From Lycocorax pyrrhopterus obiensis (lineage: Eukaryota; Chordata; Aves; Passeriformes; Paradisaeidae), in the NCBI GenBank assembly GCA_014706295.1, contig JACSVZ010000038.1, positions 3,596,001-3,660,000 of the forward strand: a DNA stretch of 64,000 nucleotides, in the 5' to 3' direction. Below the pieces are notes generated by a model that saw only the letters and a program-made list of their open reading frames with translations, searched no databases and was not told the DNA's origin. Below are positions 12,559 through 20,861 of this stretch, piece by piece. The translations under genes and the position numbers were made by a program. Numbering within the stretch: position 1 is the stretch's first letter; each line of letters opens with the position of its first letter.

Positions 12559-12932
12559 AGAAGAGAAGGCTCTGGGGTGATGTCAACTGCAGCCTTTCAG
12601 TGCTTAAAGGGGCTTATAAGAAGAGGGAGAGCGACTTTTTACACAGGCAGATAGTGATAGGACAAGGGGGAATGGTTTTAAACTAAAAGAGGAGAGATTT
12701 CGATAATGCTGAGTTATGAGGAGGAAATTCTTCCATGTGAGGGTGATGAGGCCCTGGCACAGGTTGCCCAGGGAATCTGTGGCTGCCCCATCTCTGGAAG
12801 TGTTCAAGTCCAGGTGGGACGGGGCTTGGAGCAACCTGGTCTGGTGGAAGCTCTCCCTGCCTGTGGCATGGGATGGAATGAGATGGCCTTTAAAGTTCCT
12901 ACGAACTCACACCTGTCTGTGATTCTATAACT

Positions 12933-15576
12933 ATACACCTCCAGATTTAGGGTCTTTCTTTTGTGGTCTTGTGCAGAGCCTTCTTTAAATGTGGATAGGC
13001 AGAAATCCTGAGGTTGGGTGCTACAACACAAGGTACTAAAGCAGGTACCCATTCAGAGATGGTAAACAGAGAGGTGAGAATTGTATAAGCATAGCCAAAA
13101 CCACGGAAGTACAATTTTTCAGTAAGAAATTGTGGAAAATCAAGTGCTTGCTTCCCCATCTAGTGGTTGTATTCAGAAGGAAGAAGTTCCAGTAAATATA
13201 AGCCGCTAGTCTCTGAAGGCTGGGGCTATGTGCATGCACTAAGATCAAGCACCACAAATGTGGTCTTACATGTTTTTGCACATTGATCCTATTTAGATCG
13301 ACAAAGAGTTGCAGTTATAACTGTCCACGTCCTCTTCCCCTTCTACCTGCACAGCTCATTTCAGAGAGTCTTTTAAGAATGAAAGAAATCAAATATATCA
13401 CAAAATCATAGAAATGCATAGGTAGGGCAGGACATTTTGTACTTTAAGTTGCTGCTTGAAACAAAGCTGTCTTCAAAGTTAGATGAGGTTATTCAGTTGA
13501 ATTTGATCCAGCTAAATTTGAAATTCTCCAAGGATGGAGATTCATCACCTCAGTGAATATACCACCTCAGTCCATATACAAGTACTGTTCCATCAGCTTG
13601 GGAAAGCACTTGGAGAAAACAAAGTCCTAGCAAAAAAAAGCTCCCAAGTCCTGCCAGAGAATGGGAGTGCAGGTCCCCTTTTTCTTGCACACTGTGATGT
13701 CTGCAGAGGAAGACGCTGTTTGCATTACAGCTCTTAGGCTGTGCCAAGAACAGGCTCAAACTGCCAAGGTCTCCCAGCAATGCAGGGTGGTGAGTGAGAT
13801 TTCTAAGCCTTTTAGTTTAGCCCCTGAATAGCCCTAATAACTGACAGCTTTGCTCATGCTTTCAGGATCTAGAGTCCTGGACCAGTGTGCCTGGAGAGTC
13901 ACAGCTCACGAGCAGCACTGACATTGCAAGTGAATTAGAGATGTGAACCTCAGGCTATGAATGCTTCTAAGGCATTTCTTTGTATTTGTGAGTGGACTTA
14001 GTTGCCCTTGCACAGATGCACTTTGCTAGAAGCAAGCCACAACTTGTAACAACCCAGCTTGCTTCCTCTGAGAGAAAATATCAGGAAGGTAGCTTTAATG
14101 ACCCTCCCATAGTGTTTTTAGCCCCTTGCCCCCAGGTCTAGTGTTTTGACAAATCCCTTCAGTCCCTCATGGCAAACAATGCTCTGAGGGCCTCATAAGC
14201 CTCCTTCTTGTTATCGCAGACCACCATCTAGTGGGTGCTGGAGATCCCACCACAGCCAGGGAGGAGGCTATGCCATGGCCTAAGGACACCAGGCTGCTCT
14301 TTTGAGCAGCCCTTAAGTGATGCCTGGATGAGCAGAGCTGTGTGCCAGCAGGACATCATTGGAATTTTGGAGTTTCACTCGGCTGGGCTGTTGGTTATCT
14401 GCAAAGCATTTAACAGAAAAAACCTTCCCCTTTGTGTCAGTGGTGCCTTGGCCCATGCTGTTATAAGATCTGCAGTTGAAATTGCATACAATTCCTGGAA
14501 ATGCTGAGTAAGCCCCCAAATAGCCCCTTATTTTTATAAAGCCAGATGCAGTTCTGGAATGCATTGAGCATGTGAGTATCTTCACTCATGAATCAATTCA
14601 CTGATAGGACATATTGATCATTCCACTTTAGCAAGTATTTTACCCTGCAGATATTCCCACTGAAATAATTGTAGATCCTTGCAGACAAGGATACCAGAAG
14701 GAACTGAATTTAATAACAACCTGAAAACCTTCTGAAACTACACCAGATGCCAGAGAAAAGACAAGGTGTAGGCTGTGTAGCTGGTTGGTTCCTCAAAACT
14801 GTCACGAGATGACCTCTTTCCTTACAGTTGGAGAAAGATTGATGGCTCTCTTTCCTTGGGGAAAAATTTATGATTCAGTCCTCACAAAGGGGGAAACGAA
14901 TGCTTCATAAGAAATCCCCTGCTGAGTTAGAACCTCTGAAAACGTTAATGGTGGTAACCAATGCCACTTTCATGTTGCTAAAGACCTTCAGATGCAGGCG
15001 TGGCCAGCCCCACCCCAACACCCCCCCTTACTTTAGGGTTAGGGTTACATGCAACTATTAGTTTCCAGTGATGAACCACTGCCTTCACATTGCATGTTGC
15101 CTGAAATCAGGTTAACAGATATATGTTCTTTATTGTTGTAATTTCCAGCAAACAAGTGCTTGAAAATATTTGGCTTGGCCACTGCTCAGTTACCCAGTGT
15201 CATTAATATAGCAGTTTCTGGCTCAGGGTCATGATGTCACAGGAGGTATGAGCGGCCACAAGAGGGATCAGGACTTTAACAAATATTCTGAAGTGGATCT
15301 ATAAGACCCAGAAATGGTCTGGCAGCTGGGAAAGCATGTGACATTGGTCAGTTGAGTGTGACATAAACCCATGCTGCTGTTGAAAAAGGGAACCCTATTC
15401 CTCTTAAGGTTGCTTGTCCTTGCCAGCTCTCCCATGCCGTAAGGAATGAGTTATCTGAGGAATTACTTCATTCGTTCAGAAACAAGTTAAAAAAATAGGT
15501 TTCAACTGAATCAACACCAGCAGAACCTAACTTACACAGTGTCTTGGATATATTTCCCAATTAATTACTGTACTAC
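12933..15576. other. Intergenic sequence with one ancient CR1 relic
   Basis: Apart from the CR1 relic at about 13402-13610 I recognise nothing. A two-copy TTAGGG motif occurs at 15033-15047. Open frames are short and lack protein signals. Confidence 0.55.
13402..13610 (-). mobile_element. Ancient CR1 3'-region relic
   Basis: AAAATCATAGAAATG, GATCCAGCTAAATTTG and CCAAGGATGGAGATTCATCA follow, in order, the reverse complement of an old amniote CR1 3' region. It is heavily diverged. Confidence 0.65.
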
Positions 15577-15760
15577 TGAAAATCATAGAGATGTGGAAAG
15601 AATGGACCTCTGGAGGCCTCAGGTACAACTTTCTGCTTGATCCAGGTTTACCACCAGAAGCAGACAAGATAGTATATTGACTGACCCACATGGTGTGAGC
15701 ATCTAGTGACTGCCTTCTTGTCCAGGACACTGGTAGAGCGATAGAGCTAGAAATGAGATA
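15577..15760 (-). mobile_element. CR1 3'-end fragment
   Basis: AAAATCATAGAGATGTGG followed by GGACCTCTGGAGGCC is the reverse complement of a CR1 3' terminus. It runs into the target duplication of the LTR at 15767. Confidence 0.65.
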
Positions 15761-15766
15761 GTGGTG

Positions 15767-16070
15767 TGTCGCACTCGGACACGAAAGAACTACACAGACA
15801 CTTTGTCAGGAGAGAAGCAAGAAAGAGAGCGGGGTCAGAGACCCCGAGCTTTATTATATATGTTCTTAAAACCCACCGTGGATTGGAGGGAGAAATTACC
15901 ACCCCTCAATCACACTGGTCAAAGGAAAAATCCATCAAACGTCTCCGCCTAGGAGAATGGAATGAAAAACAATAAAGACGGTTAACAAAACATGGCCATG
16001 TTTACAGAAAGTGCGTGAGAAACTGTTACAGAAAATGAAAACATCGAAGAACTGCAAACTCAAGGCAACA
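15767..16070 (-). mobile_element. Solo LTR with perfect 6-bp target duplication
   Basis: This 304-bp element starts TGTCGCACTCGGACACG and ends AAGGCAACA on the plus strand. Both flanks are GTGGTG (15761-15766, 16071-16076). On the minus strand TATATAATAAAGCTCGGGGT gives a TATA-like box and poly(A) signal close together, as in retroviral LTRs with a short R region. Six-base duplications are typical of ERVK or alpharetrovirus-like elements. No internal viral genes are present. Confidence 0.87.
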
Positions 16071-18019
16071 GTGGTGCTGTCTTTACTCTAGAGCCTCTGT
16101 TTCTTTTCTTGCTGATGAATGCTTATGACTACGGATCAAAATGCCACTGTCATGCTGTGGAACAACTGTGAATGCTCCAGGGTCTGAGTCCATCCAAATG
16201 ACAGTCTCAAAAGTAGAAAGTCTTCAAACAGGGTGGGTTGGTTTTGGCTGGGGTTTTCTTTGTGAGGTGGTCTCTCTTTGCCTTTGTGGGGGTTTTTTGT
16301 TTGTTTGTTTGTTTGTTTTTCTTTTGTTTGGTTGGTTGGTTTTTTGTGTGTGGTGGTTTTTTGTTGGGTTGGTTTTTGGGTTTTGGGTGTGGGGTTTTTT
16401 GGGGGGTTTTTTGGGGGTTTTTTTTGGTTTTTTTGAGAGCTCAGCTATGGAAAAATATTTAATTTGTCAAAGTCATAGTGACTTTTAGGCCACGTCCCTT
16501 TAGAAATACTGACCTAACAATAGTACTAATCAGAAAGTATGGCATTTATAGTATCTTAATGGCATGCACCCAAAATAGATTCTAGTTATATCAGCAAGTT
16601 GACAAGCTCATACAGTACAGATAACTCTTGTAATTAATTTCTAAAAGTCACAAGAACTGTAAAGTTGGTGTGGGTGGCGTTTACTTTTTATTGAAATAAT
16701 AAATTGCTAGAATCACATTTATCCGCTTATTACTACAGATTTACTTGAAGGTAAATTAAATCACAATCAGAAACCTCCCAACACTGTTAGGATAAAACTG
16801 TTAATTTTCCTCTCTTATGTTAATGATTCCGAGAACTATGGGCTCTAATTAGAACATGAATAGAGAACACACTGTGACCTGCTGGTTCTTAAGGTCTAGT
16901 GAGTGTAACTTTCTGAGGTACATTCTTCCCAAAGCACTCCCCTTAAACAGGTCACATCACTCACTATGCTGGTACCACACATTCATTAGAGAAGCACAGG
17001 ACAGTAATTCCTATAATTAAAGTTGCCCAACATTTTCATGATAAAAGCATGTTCAGCGTTTCTTATAGGTTTAACAGGTTTTAATGCTCTAAAGTGAAAT
17101 TTTCTGTAATGGATATCTGTATCAGAATAAGTACTTAAATTAAAAATGTAATTATTGTTTTTTAGACACATAATAAGTAATTACTCTCACTTTTCAATAC
17201 TAGTGTTTGGCTCAGTTTGTAGGACATGTCTGCTTTGGGAAAGGAACTTAATTCCATAAAGACTGGAGCTAAATCAGTCATGTTGTATATCCCTGAAAAT
17301 TACAGTTCTTGTGTGAATAGAAACAAGCTAATTCTTTTGGCTAAATTCTCTGCAAATTGTCTGCACCAAATGTTCTCCAGGGAAAAGGCACAGACAAGGT
17401 CTAGAACCACACACAGAGTCAGGTTGCCATGTGGACATCATGCAGCTGCCAGCACTAATGTCCAGCCCTGTAAGCTCCCAGTGGACATGCACAAAATGAA
17501 AAAAATCTTACAAAGCTATTCAAAGTGTCAGGTCATGATCAGAGGATATGCTAAAATCAGCTTTAAGTCAGCTGGGATCAAATAAAAAATGCTGCAGCCC
17601 CAGGTATGTGTGGATACCATGGCTGGAGTTCTACCCTCAGGGAAAATGGGGATGACTTGTTCAGGACCATGTAGCTTATTGACTAGTGACAAGTTTGTTT
17701 AAGCCAGGGAAGCATGACAGGACCCATCTCAGGTGAAAAGCAACACTTTTAATGGTATTTTTCTTCTGCCTTGGTAGATGGAGAGTGAGAGGTTAAACGG
17801 AGCCTCCTGCTGCTTAAAGTGCCCCCTGGAATGCAGACGTGGTCTTCACTGATCTCCAGGATCCTTTAAAGCTGGTGGAATGTGTCTGTTCAGTAACATC
17901 AGCCAGCTTTCAGCCCCCTCCCACATAGCCCACCGGATCCCATGGACTCGTGGGCTGAGAGTTCTCAAGAGATTTTTTACTTGATCTTGTTTCTGAATCC
18001 TGTCTTAAAGCTCAGAGAC
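16071..18019. other. Intergenic sequence with a GT-rich tract
   Basis: Apart from the low-complexity tract at 16238-16440, no gene or repeat family was recognised. Confidence 0.5.
16238..16440 (+). repeat. GT-rich low-complexity tract with G-quadruplex motif
   Basis: About 200 bp is made almost only of G and T on the plus strand, including (GTTT)n and (GGTT)n runs. Five G-runs of three or more lie at 16378-16380, 16385-16387, 16391-16394, 16401-16406 and 16413-16417 with spacers of 3 to 6 bases, meeting the usual G-quadruplex rule. Open frames here are compositional. Confidence 0.85.
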
Positions 18020-18730
18020 CTGGGGGACTTCCTTGGTGGAGAGTTAAGACCAGGAAAGCATTTGATGTCCCTTGGCAGTTTCAGCTCTAGTTGACCTTTG
18101 GCTTTCCTAATACCATCTCTGCATGCTGAAGAAGTATAGAAGTATTCCTATATTCCACTTCAGTAGTCTGTCCTTGCTTCCATCTCGTGTATACTTTTTT
18201 TTGTGTTCATTCACAAGTTCTATGTTTACCAAGTTTGTCTCCCAACACACTTACTTATTCCTCTGATCGTTGGGACACACTGTTCTTGTGCTTGGAGGAA
18301 GTCCTTAACAAGCTGCCAGCTCTTTTGAGCTCTTTTGTCCTTCAGAGCTAACTCTCAGAATCTCCCTTCACTTGAATAACCCAAAGCCATTCTCTTGAAG
18401 GGGCTGCAGTCTGCCATTTTTTATCACTCCCCTCAGAACCTTGAACACCACAATTTCATGGTTGCTATACCCAATATGACCACTGATTATCATGTCCCCA
18501 AACATTCCTCTCTTGGTCATGAGTATCAAATACAGTTGGGTGTCCAGCTGAACTAGATGGCCTGTCTAGCAAGTGTGGTAAGAATTTGTCCCTAACACGC
18601 TTTAGAAAACACCTGGATTTCTTGTGCCTACTGTCTTGCTAATTCAACTGATAATGCAGCTTGCACTAGCAATCATAAAACTCCAAATAGTATTGTCCGA
18701 TCTACAGAAGTATTCCACCATAAGAGGAAC
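18020..18730 (-). mobile_element. Old CR1 ORF2 fragment (endonuclease to linker region)
   Basis: Read on the minus strand, about 18535-18405 translates to GMFGDMIISGHIGYSNHEIV and FKVLRG, a degenerate version of the CR1 endonuclease end. Further on (about 18190-18040) fragments such as RWKQGQ and ELKLPRDIK match the region before the reverse transcriptase. There are frameshifts throughout, and the boundaries are approximate. Confidence 0.75.
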
Positions 18731-18775
18731 ATTTATTTAGAGATAGGTATTCTGTATGTAAAGGTAGGTATCCTG

Positions 18776-19488
18776 TGTAGTGTGGTCAACATGCTGGAGG
18801 GAAGGGATCCCATCCAGAAGGACCCGGACAGGGTGGAGAGGTGGGACTTTGAACTTCTACAAAGCTCAACATGCCCTGGCCACGGGTACTGGCACACAGA
18901 ACCCCCCCCTGTGCTGGGCTGAGCCCCCAGCGTGGGCAGCAGGGGAGGGGGGGATTCTGCCCCTCTGCCCCGCTCAGCTCAGACCCCACCTGCAGAGCTG
19001 CCCCAGCCCTGGGCAACAACAGCAGGAGGACGTGGAGCTGCTGGAGCCAGTCCAGAGGAGGCCACGGAGATGCTCCCAGGGCTGGAGCCCCTCTGCTCTG
19101 AAGCCAAGCTGGGAGAGCTGGGGGTGTTTAGCCTGGAGAAGAGGAGGCTCTGGGGAGACCTTAGAGCCCCTTCCAGGGCCTAAAGGGGCTCCAAAACAGC
19201 TGGAGAGGGACTTTGGACAAGGAGTCTGGAATGACAGGACAAGGGGGAATGACTTCCCACTGCCAGAGGGCAGGGTTAGGTGGGATATTGGGAAGAAATT
19301 CTTGGCTGAGAGAATGGTGAAGCCCTGGTACAGGTTGCCCAGAGAAGATGTGGCTGCCCCATCCCTGGGTATTCAAGGCCAGGTTGGATGAGGCTTGGAG
19401 CAACCTGGTCTAAAGGAAGGTGTCCCTGTCTATGGCAAGGGGTGGAATGAGATGGGCTTTAAGGTTCCAACCCATTCTGTGATGATTG
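18776..19488 (+). mobile_element. CR1 3' end, GC-rich subfamily
   Basis: The fragment begins in the end of the reverse-transcriptase gene (AACATGCTGGAGGGAAGGGA) and ends with the CR1 terminus CCATTCTGTGATGATTG. A GC-rich block at 18880-19200 is almost the same as the inverted copy at about 27190-27530, so both belong to one subfamily. The 203-codon open frame across it is not a host gene. Confidence 0.88.
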
Positions 19489-19809
19489 TTTTTCCTAAAT
19501 TAATGCCATTCATTTATTCTTACCAAGTTTTGTCAGTTCTGCTGTTACATTCCTGATGGAAAATTCTCCCAGCAGGCAAACCAGATGGTTTCAATGTATG
19601 GTACTTGCAAAAGGAATCAGGAGCCTGGCCCTTGGGTTCTGCCTTATGCTAGTATGATCGCTTGTGAGGGATGTAGTCAAATGATGGGCACCGTGCATGC
19701 TGTTGTTAAATGAGCCTTGAAGCTACCGTTAGGGGTAAGATGAGATTCATGGATTGCTCAGTTTCTACCCCCTGTGCCAGCTGCTGTTGACTAATGCATA
19801 GAGACTAAG

Positions 19810-20328
19810 ACCATGCAGTCAGGGGAGCTCTGGCACACCAAAGCAGCCAACAAAATATGGGGCACCATCAAGAGAACGAGAGCACTAATGTGGTTATATA
19901 CTGTACTCTTTGGACTGACACTCTGTGACCATGTAACACCATGGTGCACCTACATTTTGAGCAGTGTGGACTTCTGTAGAGCTAGATGTCACACAGAACA
20001 GCAAACACAGATGTGTGGGATGGAGCAGCATCCTCCCAAAAATGGAGAGTTTAAGTCTGGAGAAAAGGCTCAGAAAGGTATGACCCACGACCAAAGTGAA
20101 TGGTGTGAAGCTGTATCACGGGAGGTTTAAGTTGGATAGTAGGCAAAGGTTCTCCCAGAGGATGGTCAGGCACTGAACAGGCTCCCCAGAGCAGTGGTCA
20201 CAGACCCAAAGCTGCCAGAGCTCAAGGAGCATTTGGACAATGCTCTCAGGACCAGGGTGGGATTGTTGGGGTGTCCTCTGCAGGGCCAGGAGTCGGACTC
20301 GATGATTTCACTCAGGATATTCGATGAG
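19810..20328 (+). mobile_element. CR1 3' fragment next to the RANBP3 promoter
   Basis: GAGGTTTAAGTTGGATAGTA, AACAGGCTCCCCAGAGCAGT and GGGGTGTCCTCTGCAGGGCC follow the CR1 3' region, ending CAGGATATTCGATGA. The part before about 20000 is only weakly recognisable. The CpG island begins within 70 bp of its end. Confidence 0.8.
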
Positions 20329-20718
20329 TCAATGTTCAGGCTGGCAGCATCCCAGAGGAGTCATGTCCCAGAGCAGGCGCTGCACGAAGATTGCTGCCCC
20401 GTGACCGGCCCGGGCAGCGGCACTGCGAGCACAGGATGTGGCACCAGGAGCAGCTCATGGCCTGCCCGCCTGGGCTCCGCAGCCACGGGAGGAGGTGCGG
20501 AGGGCAAGGCCGCGCACGGAACGAAGACCCGCAACTGGCCCCGCTCCGACAGCCGCGGCCGCCACGGTACACACGGTGCGCGGGCCGCGATCGGGCCAAC
20601 GGGGGCCCCGTAACGAGCCGGCCCACGGGGACGCCGCCCAGAGCGCCCGCCCAGAGCGGCCGGAACCGATTGGGCACCGCGGGGAGCCCGCGCGTCCGCC
20701 AGGGACGGCCCCGCCCCC

Positions 20719-20730
20719 CGCGCACGCGCG
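20719..20730 (+). promoter_or_regulatory. NRF1 site in the RANBP3 promoter
   Basis: CGCGCACGCGCG fits the palindromic NRF1 consensus YGCGCAYGCGCR at every position and lies about 110 bp upstream of the ATG, a usual place for NRF1 in housekeeping promoters. Occupancy is inferred. Confidence 0.6.
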
Positions 20731-20830
20731 GTGCCGTCCCGGAGCGGCCGTAAATCGGGGCGTGCGCGGCGCGCGGGGCTCGCGGTGAGCGGCGTCGTCG
20801 GGCCGCGCGATGCATTGTGGGCGCGGCTGA

Positions 20831-20846
20831 GGAAGTAAAATGGCGG
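20831..20846 (+). promoter_or_regulatory. ETS-like and YY1-like sites over the start codon
   Basis: GGAAGT, an ETS core, is followed immediately by AAAATGGCGG, which matches the YY1 consensus AAnATGGCGG and contains the ATG. YY1 sites of this kind typically sit at or just after the start of transcription, which hints at a very short 5' UTR for some transcripts. Confidence 0.5.
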
Positions 20847-20861
20847 ACCTGGCGAACGAAG
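20840..20861 (+). CDS. RANBP3: RANBP3 coding exon 1 (start codon exon)
   Basis: This exon encodes MADLANE plus the first base of the next Glu codon. The donor is G|GTAGGC. An in-frame TGA at 20828-20830 closes the frame upstream, so this ATG is the first possible start. The exon lies inside the CpG island, and the ATG sits within a YY1-like AAAATGGCGG. Confidence 0.96.

Larger units (their letters stand above)
8956..12932 (+). mobile_element. CR1 LINE split by five LTR insertions
   Basis: CR1 ORF2 sequence can be followed across the LTRs as separate pieces: 8956-9196, 9629-9672, 10242-10461, 11569-11623, 12028-12073, and the 3' end at about 12560-12932. Pieces read on from one another. For example, ATTTATCTACCTAGACTTCTG (reverse-transcriptase coding) before 10461 leads to CTCCAAATTGGGGAGACATG after 11568, and GACTATTTGG before 11624 leads to CTAAGAAATTGGCTGGATG after 12032. 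The terminal piece has the usual CR1 end (GGCCTTTAAAGTTCC, GTGATTCTATAA). Several hundred bases of CR1 are missing between the last two pieces. The element is degenerate and cannot be active. Confidence 0.85.

Noticed and set aside
15033..15047. TTAGGG repeats suggesting an interstitial telomere
   Set aside because: Only two full units are present, which is expected by chance at this scale.
16141..16488. A 115-codon frame rich in Phe, Gly, Val and Leu resembling membrane segments
   Set aside because: It is the translation of a GT-only low-complexity tract.
18780..19391. A 203-codon plus-strand open frame with Pro/Trp-rich sequence
   Set aside because: It falls wholly in the GC-rich 3' part of a CR1 copy, and an equivalent frame exists in the inverted copy at 27.2-27.6 kb.
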